Assembly: GCF_014649835.1 (NCBI RefSeq)
Contig: NZ_BMTU01000015.1
Coordinates: 111,813 to 175,812 of the forward strand
Direction: 5' to 3'
DNA: 64,000 nucleotides
From: Streptomyces pilosus
GTDB lineage: Bacteria > Actinomycetota > Actinomycetes > Streptomycetales > Streptomycetaceae
Every line of letters begins with the position of its first letter. The stretch's first letter is position 1. Of the stretch, positions 1-7,837 are shown piece by piece. The translations under genes were made by a program, and so were the position numbers. The notes under the pieces were generated by a model. That model was not told where the DNA came from and searched no databases. It saw only the letters and a list, made by a program, of their open reading frames with translations.

Positions 1-299
1 TCCTCCTCGAAGGCTCCCGTCAGGCGGGGCGCCAGTCCCACCATCGTCGGCTGCGGCTCCTCCCGGGCGGGAGCGGGGGCGGCGATCCGCGGTGGGCTGC
101 CCTTGCTGACGTTGCTGAGCAGGCCGTCGTCCTGGAGCGCGCGCAGCGCCTGGCGGACGGTGCCGCGCTCCACGCCGAACTCCTCGGCGAGCTCGGCCTG
201 GGTGGGCAGCCGGTCGCCGGCCTTGAGCTCGCCGGCCCGGATGCGTTCCCGCAGGATGTCGGCGATCTCCTGGGGCGAGAGCCTGCTGCTGCCGTTCAC
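1..299 (-). CDS. devA: DevA-type GntR regulator, partial (C-terminus outside window)
   Basis: Transcription factor with an N-terminal GntR winged helix: after the start the protein reads through LSPQEIADILRERIRAGELK and GDRLPTQAELAEEFGVERGT, the classical GntR helix-turn-helix. It continues into a linker (PTMVGLAPRLTGAFEEE) closely matching the complete paralogue at 684-1592, and runs off the window edge. The GTG at 299 is chosen because AGGAGG lies 8 nt upstream; another in-frame GTG at 320 has no ribosome site. Two adjacent paralogous GntR genes of this subfamily, each next to a tiny membrane protein, match the S. coelicolor devA/devE arrangement (developmental regulators). The symbol rests on family and context; the effector is unknown. 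Confidence 0.75.
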   Translation of the reverse strand, partial: MNGSSRLSPQEIADILRERIRAGELKAGDRLPTQAELAEEFGVERGTVRQALRALQDDGLLSNVSKGSPPRIAAPAPAREEPQPTMVGLAPRLTGAFEE

Positions 300-397
300 T
301 GCCGCGTCCTCCTGGGTCACGACCAAACGCTACAACCTTGATCCATCTGCGGGGAGTTGTTTGTAAGTTGTTTACGGATGGCGACCAAGTGGGGACA

Positions 398-435
398 ACC
401 AACTAAGAGTTGGTTGCCAACTCCTTGAAGTTGGC
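398..435. promoter_or_regulatory. Two inverted repeats, probable GntR operators
   Basis: ACCAACT-AAG-AGTTGGT (398-414) is a perfect palindrome with 7-bp arms. GCCAACT-CCTTGA-AGTTGGC (416-435) is a second one with a longer spacer. They lie between the divergent GntR gene (start 299) and the small membrane-protein gene (start 459). The same half-site CCAACT/AGTTGG recurs in the equivalent gap at 1678-1696 next to the paralogous regulator, so these are probably operators recognised by the DevA-type regulators. Binding is inferred from position and repetition only. Confidence 0.6.
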
Positions 436-458
436 ATCACCGCCAGGGGGAAACCACC

Positions 459-647
459 ATGCAGTTGCTCGCTCTGCTCTCCGCCGTCCTCGTCATCTCC
501 GTCCAGCAGCTCGTCGAGTGGAAGTTCGGCATGGCCGGCCTCGTCGGTCTGCTGCTGCTCACCATAGGCATCCGGGCCAACCGGCCGGGCATCAGCTCCG
601 CCGGGGCGGTGCTGCTCGCGCTGCTCGTGTCGCGGCCCGCCCTGTGA
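459..647 (+). CDS. 62-residue membrane protein, paralogue of 1771-1956
   Basis: A very small integral membrane protein of unknown function. Two hydrophobic stretches (about residues 2-17 and 28-58) flank a conserved core QQLVEWKFG. It aligns over its whole length with the protein at 1771-1956 (EQLVQWKYG; LTIGIRA versus LTVGIKA). An AGGGGG ribosome site sits 8 nt upstream of the ATG. It is divergent from the DevA-type regulator and probably controlled through the palindromes between them. Reality is supported by the paralogue with matching length, start and context. Confidence 0.75.
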   Translation: MQLLALLSAVLVISVQQLVEWKFGMAGLVGLLLLTIGIRANRPGISSAGAVLLALLVSRPAL

Positions 648-683
648 GGGGGGCCGTCCCGGAACCGTTCGGCGTGGGGGACG

Positions 684-1592
684 TCAGCGCGTGAGCACCA
701 GCTCCGAACTGATCGTCTCCCACAGTGCGTCGAACCACAGGTGCGACTGCTCCACGAACGTGGCGTCCCGCGGTCCGGGCCCCTGTTCGAAGGCGAAGAG
801 CATGGACCGTATGCCCTGCGCGTCGTAGGTCTCCAGGCTCTCCTGGTCGATCTGCGCCCGGCTGCGGGCCACCGTGTAGTAGGCGAACAGTGCCTCCACG
901 CGATTGAGCAGGTACAGCTTCACCGGCGGCGTGAAGGGCAGCGCCCGGAACGAGACGCTCACGTCGATGCCGTGCGTGGCGCGCAGGGCGAGGAGATTGT
1001 GGCGCAGCACCTGCCCCTGGGCGTTGCGCATCGACAGCCACCGCTCGTGCACCGGGTCCCGCGCGCCTCCGCGCCCCTCGACCGGCACCGGGAAGGCGAG
1101 GTCGATGTCGTGGCTGGGCAGCAGGACCCGGACGTCGACCTTGGCCGGTTTCACTCGTCCCGCGTGGATCTGGCGCAGCGGCTCCCCCATGGCGAGCGTG
1201 AGGGAGATGGAGGTCAGGCAGACGGCGTCGATCCGGACGTGCTCGGACTCGAAAGCGGCCGCGATCCTCGGCGCGAGGCCCACCGTGGTGGGCAGCGGCG
1301 GCGCGGCGGGCCCGGCCGGTGCGCCGCCGGGCCGGTCCGCGACGGTCGCCGGGGCGCCCTTGGAGACGTTGGTGAGCAACTGCTCGGACTGGAGAATGCG
1401 CAGCGCCCGGCGTATCGCGGGGCGTTCCACACCGAACTCCGCGGCGAGCCGGGCCTGGGTGGGCATGCGTTCGCCGGGCCGCAGCGCACCGGTCCGGATC
1501 CGGGCGCGCAGCTCGTCGGCCACCTCGCGATGCGTCCGCCGCGGCAGCTCCGACGTCTCCCGACCATTGACGGGGGCATGTTCCGGGTCCAC
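684..1592 (-). CDS. devE: DevA-type GntR transcriptional regulator (second copy)
   Basis: A 302-residue regulator. Residues about 18-85 form the GntR winged helix (ERMPTQARLAAEFGVERPAI, then RALRILQSEQLLTNVSKG). Residues about 105-300 form the effector/oligomerisation domain of the DevA subfamily, for which no ligand is known. The N-terminal half closely matches the truncated regulator at 1-299. The GTG at 1592 has no clear Shine-Dalgarno sequence. The gene is divergent from a 62-residue membrane-protein gene at 1771, with a perfect palindrome in the gap. The second copy of the devA-like pair in S. coelicolor is called devE; I use the symbol by position and family. Confidence 0.75.
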   Translation of the reverse strand: MDPEHAPVNGRETSELPRRTHREVADELRARIRTGALRPGERMPTQARLAAEFGVERPAIRRALRILQSEQLLTNVSKGAPATVADRPGGAPAGPAAPPLPTTVGLAPRIAAAFESEHVRIDAVCLTSISLTLAMGEPLRQIHAGRVKPAKVDVRVLLPSHDIDLAFPVPVEGRGGARDPVHERWLSMRNAQGQVLRHNLLALRATHGIDVSVSFRALPFTPPVKLYLLNRVEALFAYYTVARSRAQIDQESLETYDAQGIRSMLFAFEQGPGPRDATFVEQSHLWFDALWETISSELVLTR

Positions 1593-1677
1593 AGCCGAAC
1601 ACTACAACTTCGCGCCATCTTACGGCAGTTCAGCGGAGGGTGGTTATAAGCCTCGTCCAAGTGGAGATAACTGAAGA

Positions 1678-1696
1678 CAAGTTGGTCACCAACTTG
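1678..1696. promoter_or_regulatory. Perfect 8-3-8 palindrome, probable GntR operator
   Basis: CAAGTTGG-TCA-CCAACTTG lies in the divergent gap between the GntR gene starting at 1592 and the membrane-protein gene at 1771. It shares the AGTTGG/CCAACT half-sites with the repeats at 398-435 beside the paralogous pair, which suggests that one or both regulators bind both intergenic regions. Confidence 0.65.
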
Positions 1697-1770
1697 CGCA
1701 ACCTGGTCGCTGGACACGGAGGTTGGCCACCAGGGTGACGAGTGGGGACCTCGGACACAGGGGGACCGTC

Positions 1771-1956
1771 ATGCCGCTCATCGCCATCGTCCTCGCCGCC
1801 CTGGCCATTGGATTCGAGCAGCTCGTCCAGTGGAAGTACGGGCCGATGGGGATCATCGCCTTCGTCGCCCTCACCGTGGGCATCAAGGCGAGGAACACCG
1901 TGATCAGCGGCATCGGCGCGGTCATCCTCGTGATGCTGTTCGCCCAGTCGGGCTGA
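1771..1956 (+). CDS. 61-residue membrane protein, paralogue of 459-647
   Basis: Small hydrophobic protein of unknown function, with an N-terminal membrane segment, a conserved EQLVQWKYG turn and a second hydrophobic stretch. An upstream in-frame ATG at 1723 would add 16 residues, but the ATG at 1771 has a GGGGGA ribosome site at good spacing and matches the paralogue's start. It sits divergent from the second DevA-type regulator. A weak hairpin (GGTTCCCT / AGGGGAGCC) follows at about 1980-2003 and may end the transcript. Confidence 0.75.
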   Translation: MPLIAIVLAALAIGFEQLVQWKYGPMGIIAFVALTVGIKARNTVISGIGAVILVMLFAQSG

Positions 1957-2126
1957 CGGCACCGTACGGACCGCCGGCCGGGTTCCCTTCCGGAGGGGAG
2001 CCGGGAGCCCGCCGGCGGAGCACCACCCGCACGACCACAACCACAACTGAACAGCTCGCTACGGATGAGCACGCACCCGTCGCCGGAGGAAGGAGACGGC
2101 ACCAGGAGCGCGCAGGGACACCGCGC

Positions 2127-3383
2127 TCAGAAGATGTCCGGGCACCACGGTCGCCTGGACGTACGCAGCAGGGCGTCGGCCTGACGGGCGGCGCCCGCTC
2201 GTTCTTCCCGCACCCGGCCCAGCGCCGCCAGCCGCACCGCGGACTCGTCGCCCAGCCAGAGCGTCGCCAACTCGGCCACGCTCAGCGTCAGATCGGCGCC
2301 CTCGGCGGTCGGCACACAGGACCCGGCCCCGTCCGCCGACGCCTCCAGCCGGAAGCGTCCGCCGGTCAGTCCGGCGCCGTCGGCCACCTCCAGCACCAGC
2401 GACCCCGCCGCCTGGTACGTCCGCGCCTCCAGCGCCCGTACGACGTCCAGGATCCGCACCCACAGCCAGTCCGCCTGGGTGGTGACCGCCGCGGCGCGCG
2501 GGTCCGGCAGGAAGTGCGGGAGCAGGTCGTCGGGGGCCCGCCAGCCGGTGCGCACCGCCACCACCCAGTCGACCGAGCACAGGTAGTGCCACAGCGCCCG
2601 CTCCGCGGCCGGGGTGACCGCGATCAGCCACTTCACCCGGGCCGTGTTCAACGGCTGCTTCGCGTCGCCCCAGTGGTCGTCGGCCGTGTAGGCGACCATG
2701 CCCTCGACCTCGCCGCCCGCCGAGCGGTAGACCGCGTGGAACGGCTCGCGGAACGTCGGGTGGAAACGCACCTCCCCGGTGGCCGTCCGCCACCACAGTT
2801 CGTCCCGGTCCACCGCGCCCGGCTGCCGCCGGCGGAGCCGCTCGTGCAGGTCCGGGCCCAGCTTGCGGACGTCCTCCCCGTCCACCAGATCGATCCGCCC
2901 GCCGTCCTCCGGCCCGGACCGGCGCGGGTCCAGACCGGTGCGCGGCACGTCGATCGTCCACTCGGTCGCCGAGGTGGCCGGACCGAAGCCGTAGCGCCCG
3001 TAGATGGGGTACTCGGCGGCGATGAGCGTGGCGACGACGTCCCCGCGCTCCTTCGCCGCGGCGAGGTCCTGCTCCATCATGCGGCTGAGCAGCCCGCGCC
3101 GCCGGTGGGTGGGGGAGACGGTGACGTTGGTGACGGCGTCGGCGGGGACGGTCGCCCCGCCGACCACGGTGAGCTCCTGGGCGAAGGAGCGGAACGTCGC
3201 CACACAGCGCCCGCCGTCGAAGGCCCCGGTCGACCGGCCGGCCGTGAACTGCGCCCGGCGCGCGTCCAGGACGTCCTCGGGCAGGGTGGGTTCACGCAGG
3301 AACCCGATGTTCATGGCCCGTTGCCAGTCGGCGAACTCGGACTCGGCGACGGTGCGGACGTCGAGGGCGGGGCGGGAGGTCAT
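2127..3383 (-). CDS. Eis-like GNAT N-acetyltransferase
   Basis: About 418 residues, with the three-part Eis architecture: an N-terminal GNAT domain containing the acetyl-CoA loop (VSPTHRRRGLLSRMM), a second degenerate GNAT-like domain, and a C-terminal sterol-carrier-like domain. The protein ends in PDIF; in Eis proteins the terminal Phe carboxylate serves as catalytic base, and the Tyr in YGRYGFGPAT fits the general acid. Mycobacterial Eis acetylates amines, including aminoglycosides; the substrate here is unknown. The ATG at 3383 is used; an in-frame GTG at 3389 is possible and neither has a good ribosome site. The gene is monocistronic. Confidence 0.8.
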   Translation of the reverse strand: MTSRPALDVRTVAESEFADWQRAMNIGFLREPTLPEDVLDARRAQFTAGRSTGAFDGGRCVATFRSFAQELTVVGGATVPADAVTNVTVSPTHRRRGLLSRMMEQDLAAAKERGDVVATLIAAEYPIYGRYGFGPATSATEWTIDVPRTGLDPRRSGPEDGGRIDLVDGEDVRKLGPDLHERLRRRQPGAVDRDELWWRTATGEVRFHPTFREPFHAVYRSAGGEVEGMVAYTADDHWGDAKQPLNTARVKWLIAVTPAAERALWHYLCSVDWVVAVRTGWRAPDDLLPHFLPDPRAAAVTTQADWLWVRILDVVRALEARTYQAAGSLVLEVADGAGLTGGRFRLEASADGAGSCVPTAEGADLTLSVAELATLWLGDESAVRLAALGRVREERAGAARQADALLRTSRRPWCPDIF

Positions 3384-3453
3384 GGGCACACGGTAGGTCG
3401 GCCGTGCGCCGGGTGTCGACGAGGTTTCCCCCGTCGCCCCGCCCCGCCGGCGC

Positions 3454-4086
3454 TCACACGAGCAGGTCGTCCACCTGCGCCTCTCCCTCCCGGTACCGGC
3501 GCGCGATCTCCGCGCTGCACTCGTCGGCCGTGCGCTGCAGCCGCTGCCGCCGCCGGGACACCTGCTGCTCGTAGCGCACGAGCCGTCCCATCGCGGTGGT
3601 CAGCTCCCCGTCGGTGCGGGCACCGAGGTCGGACAGCTCCACCTCGCCGAGCATCTCGGCCGCCAGCCGCCGGTACTCCTCGCTGTGCGGCGTCCCCAGC
3701 GTCACGTGACGGGCGGAGGACCGGTGCCGGGCCGGGGCGTCCCGCAGGATCTCCGACAGCCGCTCCACGACCGACGCGCCCTCCGCCGCGACGACCGACC
3801 GCGCGCCCACCGGAACCCGCCGGGCCAGCTCCGCCCGCAGGATGTCGATGCGGCCCTGGAGCAGCCGCCGCACATAACTGAGATCGGCCTCGTCCCGCTG
3901 TGCGTCACGGCGCACCGCGCGCAGCTCCGGCAGGCCCAGCAGGTGCAGCTCCGCCGCCCGCTCCTCCTCGGGCAGCACCGGACTGTCGGTGCGCTGTGTC
4001 GGCGGCCGGTGGAACTCCCGCTCCCCGATGCCCGCTTCGGCGGGCGGAACGGCCGTGACCGGCCGTCCGCTTCCCGGTGTGCTCAT
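3454..4086 (-). CDS. rsiG: RsiG, c-di-GMP-responsive anti-sigma factor of WhiG
   Basis: RsiG holds the sporulation sigma factor WhiG inactive when loaded with cyclic di-GMP. The 210-residue protein carries both copies of the diagnostic ligand motif E-x3-S-x2-R-x3-Q-x3-D exactly: E66/S70/R73/Q77/D81 (EADLSYVRRLLQGRID) and E173/S177/R180/Q184/D188 (EQQVSRRRQRLQRTAD). These lie in two predicted helices that would form the antiparallel coiled coil. Between them, 95-135 looks flexible. The ATG at 4086 gives the family length; upstream ATG codons give an unlikely 95-residue extension. whiG itself is not in the window. Confidence 0.92.
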   Translation of the reverse strand: MSTPGSGRPVTAVPPAEAGIGEREFHRPPTQRTDSPVLPEEERAAELHLLGLPELRAVRRDAQRDEADLSYVRRLLQGRIDILRAELARRVPVGARSVVAAEGASVVERLSEILRDAPARHRSSARHVTLGTPHSEEYRRLAAEMLGEVELSDLGARTDGELTTAMGRLVRYEQQVSRRRQRLQRTADECSAEIARRYREGEAQVDDLLV

Positions 4087-4263
4087 GTGCCTCAACCGTC
4101 CCCTCGACCGGCATGTGCCAGCATCGTGCCACCCCAACCGGACGCTATGTGAGCGAGTGTCCCCGATCCGCCCCAGATGGGCGCTAAGGAGTAAAAATAG
4201 CCCGACCGGGGCTTCGCGCGGGCCGCCGTCGGCCGCCTGTTCGCCGACCGGCATGATGGTCGT

Positions 4264-4689
4264 ATGCGAGCGGTGGTGCAGCGGGTCGACGGCGCGAGCG
4301 TCGTGGTGGACGGCGAGACGGTGGGCGCGATCGAGGGCGAGGGACTGTGCGTCCTCGTCGGCGTCACCCACGAGGACACCAAGGAGGACGCGGCCCGGCT
4401 CGCCCGCAAGCTGTGGTCGGTGCGGATGCTCGAGGACGAGAAGTCGTGCAGCGACGTCGACGCCCCGCTCCTGGTGATCAGCCAGTTCACTCTTTACGGC
4501 GACGCCCGCAAGGGCCGCCGCCCCACCTGGAACGCCGCCGCCCCGGGTGACGTCGCCGAGCCGCTGGTCGACGAGGTGGTCGCGCAGCTGCGCGCGCTGG
4601 GCGCGACGGTGGCGACGGGCCGCTTCGGCGCGAAGATGCGGGTGTCGCTGACCAACGACGGCCCGTTCACCGTCCTGCTGGAGATCTGA
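4264..4689 (+). CDS. dtd: D-aminoacyl-tRNA deacylase
   Basis: A 141-residue Dtd, the usual size. It hydrolyses D-amino acids mischarged onto tRNA and also clears glycine from tRNA-Ala. The two active-site signatures are present: SQFTLYGD (about residues 76-83) and the C-terminal loop NDGPFTVLLEI, the cross-subunit Gly-Pro motif being GPFT. The start MRAVVQRV is the family start. It faces the ygfZ-like gene across a 57-nt gap. Confidence 0.93.
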   Translation: MRAVVQRVDGASVVVDGETVGAIEGEGLCVLVGVTHEDTKEDAARLARKLWSVRMLEDEKSCSDVDAPLLVISQFTLYGDARKGRRPTWNAAAPGDVAEPLVDEVVAQLRALGATVATGRFGAKMRVSLTNDGPFTVLLEI

Positions 4690-4746
4690 CCCCTGCCGGC
4701 AGAGGACGCCCGGGAGCCCCGGCTCCTGCTCGGGACCCGGCCGGGC

Positions 4747-5712
4747 TCAGGGCTCGACGACGGTCTCCTGGGCGGCCGCTGTGTCCCCGGCGACCAGCCG
4801 CGCGTCCACCGGCACGTTCCGCTTCACCAGGGCCAGGGCGACCGGTCCCAGCTCGTGGTGGCGCACGGACGTCGTGACGAACCCGATCTTCCGCCCGTCC
4901 GGGCCGTCGTCCGCCAGCCGGAGCTCGGTCCCGGGCACCGGCAGGTGCACCTCGCTGCCGTCCAGGTGCAGGAACACCAGCCGCCGCGGCGGCTTGCCGA
5001 GGTTCTGCACCCGGGCGACCGTCTCCTGCCCGCGGTAGCAGCCCTTCTGCAGGTGCACGGCGCCGCCGATCCAGCCCAGCTCGTGCGGGATGGTGCGGTG
5101 GTCGGTCTCGAACCCGAGCCGCGGCCGCTGCTGCTCGACCCGCAGCGCCTCGTACGCGAGGAGCCCGGCGGGCGGCCCCGCCTGCTCCGCGTACGCCTCC
5201 AGCTCGCCCCGCGGCAGGAACAGGTCCCTTCCGTGCGGCGTCTCCCGGACGACGACCCCCTCGGGCACCTCCGTGATGGAACCGGCCGGCAGGTGCACCA
5301 CCGCGGTGTCGGCGGTGCGGTCGGCGACCTCGACCCGGTAGAAGAACTTCATCGACTCCAGGTAGGCGATCAGCGCCTCCTGGGTGCCGGGCTCGACGTG
5401 CGCCCAGACCGTCTCGCCGTCGTCGACGAGGTACAGCGCGTGCTCGATGTGGCCGTTCGCGGAGAGGATCAGGGCCTCGGTGGCCTGGTGCGGCGGCAGG
5501 TCGCTGACGTGCTGGGTGAGCAGCAGGTGCAGCCAGCCGAGCCGCTCGGGTCCGGTGACGGTGACGACCCCGCGGTGGGACAGGTCGACGAAACCGGTGC
5601 CGTCGGCGAGGGCGCGCTGCTCGCGGAACAGGTCGCCGTAGTGGGCGGCCACGCCTTCGTCCACGCCCTCGGCGGGGACGGCGCCGGGCAGGGTCAGCAG
5701 GGGGCTCTTCAT
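4747..5712 (-). CDS. ygfZ: YgfZ/GcvT-type folate-binding protein
   Basis: A 321-residue tetrahydrofolate-binding protein, related to the glycine-cleavage T protein, that helps maintain iron-sulfur enzymes. The diagnostic signature KGCYRGQE, containing the conserved cysteine, is present at about residues 220-227. N-terminal FVDLSHRGVVTVTGPERL and the C-terminal beta-barrel ending also fit. The ATG at 5712 lies only 9 nt downstream of the nur stop, so the two genes are probably cotranscribed, which links metal homeostasis and Fe-S repair. Confidence 0.88.
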   Translation of the reverse strand: MKSPLLTLPGAVPAEGVDEGVAAHYGDLFREQRALADGTGFVDLSHRGVVTVTGPERLGWLHLLLTQHVSDLPPHQATEALILSANGHIEHALYLVDDGETVWAHVEPGTQEALIAYLESMKFFYRVEVADRTADTAVVHLPAGSITEVPEGVVVRETPHGRDLFLPRGELEAYAEQAGPPAGLLAYEALRVEQQRPRLGFETDHRTIPHELGWIGGAVHLQKGCYRGQETVARVQNLGKPPRRLVFLHLDGSEVHLPVPGTELRLADDGPDGRKIGFVTTSVRHHELGPVALALVKRNVPVDARLVAGDTAAAQETVVEP

Positions 5713-5721
5713 ATGCCAAGC

Positions 5722-6159
5722 CTACGACTCGGCGGACGGTGCCTTCCGGGCGCAGTCCTCGCACCGGCCGAAGATCGCGAAGTGCTTCATGTCGGTGTCG
5801 AAACCGAAGGCGTCCCGCAGTTTCGCGGTGAACTCGGCGGCCACCTCCACGTCCGCCTCGATGACGTCGGTGCAGTCACGGCAAACCAGGTGCAGGTGGT
5901 GGTGCCGGTCCGCGAGGTGGTAGGTCGGGGCGCCGTGCCCGAGGTGGGCGTGGCTCACCAGGCCCAGCTCCTCCAGCAGCTCCAGCGTGCGGTACACGGT
6001 GGAGATGTTGACCCCCGACGCCGTCTTCCGTACTTCGGAGAGGATGTCGTCGGGGGTCGCGTGCTCCAGGGTGTCCACGGCTTCGAGCACGAGTTGGCGC
6101 TGCGGCGTCAGCCGGTAGCCGCGCTGCCTGAGGTCGCTCTTCCAGTCGGTGCTCACCAC
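5722..6159 (-). CDS. nur: Nur, nickel-responsive Fur-family repressor
   Basis: A 145-residue Fur-family protein. All the metal ligands described for S. coelicolor Nur are at the same positions: H33, H86, H88, H90 (M-site) and H70, H72, H126 (nickel site). C93/C96 and C133/C136 form two CxxC pairs. The winged helix is NISTVYRTLELLEELGLV. Nur controls nickel uptake and the switch between Ni- and Fe-superoxide dismutases; those target genes are not in this window. It is followed closely by ygfZ. Confidence 0.93.
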   Translation of the reverse strand: MVSTDWKSDLRQRGYRLTPQRQLVLEAVDTLEHATPDDILSEVRKTASGVNISTVYRTLELLEELGLVSHAHLGHGAPTYHLADRHHHLHLVCRDCTDVIEADVEVAAEFTAKLRDAFGFDTDMKHFAIFGRCEDCARKAPSAES

Positions 6160-6203
6160 ACCACGAGTCTAGGGGGTGCGGCCGGGACCGGGCCGGAGTC
6201 GGC

Positions 6204-6779
6204 CTACTTGAAGAAGGCGATCCCGTCGTCCGGCATGTCGTCGGGCAGGGCCTTGGCCCAGCGCTCGACCTCCTCCGGGGTGACGACCTTCTTCAGGTGC
6301 GCCGACATGTAGGGGCGGAGCTCGACCTCGGGGGTCTGCTTCTCGCCGACCCACATCAGGTCGCTCTTGACGTAGCCGTAGAGCCGCTTGCCGCCGCTGT
6401 AGGGGCCCGAGGCGGCGGTGCGCGCCACCGCGTCGGTGACCAGGTCGATCTGCGGCTTGCCCTCGGCCATCTCGCCGTACCAGATCTCGATGACGCCGTC
6501 GTCGCGGGTCATCGTCACCTCGACCTTGCGGCCGGCGTCGATCCGCCAGAAGCCGTGCTCGGACTCCAGCGGCCGCACCTTGTTGCCCTCGCCGTCCAGC
6601 ACCCAGGTGTGGGAGCTGTACTCCAGGAAGTCCCGGCCGTCGTGGGCGAAGGTGACCTCCTGGCCGAAGTTGCACTTCTCCGAACCGGGGAAGTCGTGCA
6701 CGCCCGCGCCCGCCCAGTTGCCGAGCAGGAAGGCGAGCGGGACGAGGTCCTTGTGCAGGTCGGACGGGATCTCGATCAT
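6204..6779 (-). CDS. Nitrobindin-like FABP-family heme protein
   Basis: A 191-residue ten-stranded beta-barrel protein of the DUF1794/THAP4-like family (peroxynitrite isomerase or nitrobindin). The family signature GxWxGxG is seen as LGNWAGAG (about residues 19-26). The probable axial heme histidine is in the C-terminal segment ELRPYMSAHLKKV. The C-terminal extension VERWAKALPDDMPDDGIAFFK is typical of actinobacterial members. Enzymatic activity is inferred from the family. The ATG at 6779 gives the family start MIEIPSDLH. Confidence 0.85.
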   Translation of the reverse strand: MIEIPSDLHKDLVPLAFLLGNWAGAGVHDFPGSEKCNFGQEVTFAHDGRDFLEYSSHTWVLDGEGNKVRPLESEHGFWRIDAGRKVEVTMTRDDGVIEIWYGEMAEGKPQIDLVTDAVARTAASGPYSGGKRLYGYVKSDLMWVGEKQTPEVELRPYMSAHLKKVVTPEEVERWAKALPDDMPDDGIAFFK

Positions 6780-6804
6780 GAGCGGAACTTCCTGGCGTCG
6801 GTGG

Positions 6805-6903
6805 TCAGCGCTGACCCTGGTACAGCTTCTTCACGGTCAGCCCGGCGAAGGCGAGAACGCCGACGGCGACCAGGACCAGCAGGGCTTCGAAGAAGATAAC
6901 CAC
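6805..6903 (-). CDS. 32-residue single-pass membrane micro-protein
   Basis: A GTG start at 6903 is preceded by AAGGAG at 7 nt spacing. The product is one transmembrane helix (VVIFFEALLVLVAVGVLAFA) followed by a basic tail, GLTVKKLYQGQR. Nothing else codes in this 224-nt gap. The good ribosome site, hydrophobic helix and positive-inside tail favour a real gene, but function is unknown. It may be cotranscribed with the heme protein 25 nt downstream. Confidence 0.7.
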   Translation of the reverse strand: MVIFFEALLVLVAVGVLAFAGLTVKKLYQGQR

Positions 6904-7003
6904 GGGGTGCTCCTTGAGCGGGGGGTGCGGTGTGCACGGGACCGGACCCCAGCTTACGCGGCCGGGGCCGGCCCCCGTCGTGCGAGGTCCGCCTCGCCGC
7001 GCC

Positions 7004-7837
7004 TCAGCCCAGCAGCCGGCTCTGCAGCACCACCGTCTGCTGGAACGGCACGGCGTGCGCGGTGCCCTTCCGGGACTGCAGCACCACCGCGAGCACGTCT
7101 CCCGCGGCGAGGTAGGCCTGCCGGTCGTGCTCGGCGCCGCGGGGCGCGGACTCGTCGTAGACCGAGCGCTGCACCCCCGGCACGGCCGCCTTCTCCTCCG
7201 GGAGGGAGGCGTCGGGCTCGGCCCGCCCGGTGCCCCGCAGGGGGTGGGCGGGCTCCTCGTACGAGAAGTACGGCAGGAAGAGGCTGGTCTCCACCACGGC
7301 CGAGCTGTCGAAGTGCAGCAGGTAGATCCGGGTGCGGGTGCCGTCCCCAGTCGTCCAGCCGCGGGCCGCGATGTGCCGCAGGCCGCTGTCGGTGAGCTGC
7401 TGCCCGAAGGCCTCCCGGCCCTCCTGCGCGTACTCCTTCAGGAACTCCCGGGTCGGCAGCCAGCCGTCCGTGCCGCGCAGCGCCTCGTCCTCCTGCGCCC
7501 CCTGCGGGAGCGGCAGCAGGAGCGCGCGCAGGTCGGCGTGGTGGGTGCCGGCCGGGTTGGACTCCGCACGGGGGCCCGGGCTGCCGGACGGCAGGGGCGG
7601 CTTGGTCAGCGGCGGGTAGTCCCACCGCCCGTCGGACGTCGTCGCGAGGCCGGGCACGTCGGTGCGTTCCATCCGGCTGATGCCGTACGCCGTCCCCGCG
7701 CCCGCCAGGGCGAAGACCATGGCGGCGGCCGTCCAGCGCAGGGCGCCGCGCGGCACCCGCCGGTCCCCGGGCGCGGGCGGTTGCTGTGCCGGGTCCCGCG
7801 TCGTGTCGACGGCGAGGCCCTGCTGCTGTTCGGTCAT
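7004..7837 (-). CDS. Membrane-anchored protein, third gene of a paralogous triplet
   Basis: A 277-residue protein of unknown function with a cytoplasmic N-terminus (about 33 residues), one transmembrane helix (about 34-52, WTAAAMVFALAGAGTAYGI) and a large extracellular domain. The motif ADLRALLL, followed after about 20 residues by TDGWLPTREF, also appears in the gene at 8625-9425, so these are paralogues. The ATG at 7837 overlaps the upstream stop by ATGA, indicating translational coupling. A longer reading from 8245 would overlay the upstream gene and is rejected. Confidence 0.75.
   Translation of the reverse strand: MTEQQQGLAVDTTRDPAQQPPAPGDRRVPRGALRWTAAAMVFALAGAGTAYGISRMERTDVPGLATTSDGRWDYPPLTKPPLPSGSPGPRAESNPAGTHHADLRALLLPLPQGAQEDEALRGTDGWLPTREFLKEYAQEGREAFGQQLTDSGLRHIAARGWTTGDGTRTRIYLLHFDSSAVVETSLFLPYFSYEEPAHPLRGTGRAEPDASLPEEKAAVPGVQRSVYDESAPRGAEHDRQAYLAAGDVLAVVLQSRKGTAHAVPFQQTVVLQSRLLG

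Noticed and set aside
410..694. 94-codon frame overlapping the 62-residue membrane-protein gene
   Set aside because: Arg/Ala-rich shadow frame; the 459-647 frame has the ribosome site and a paralogue.
4700..4740. Terminator between dtd and ygfZ
   Set aside because: Only a 6-bp GGAGCC/GGCTCC repeat with a 2-nt loop; too weak to call.
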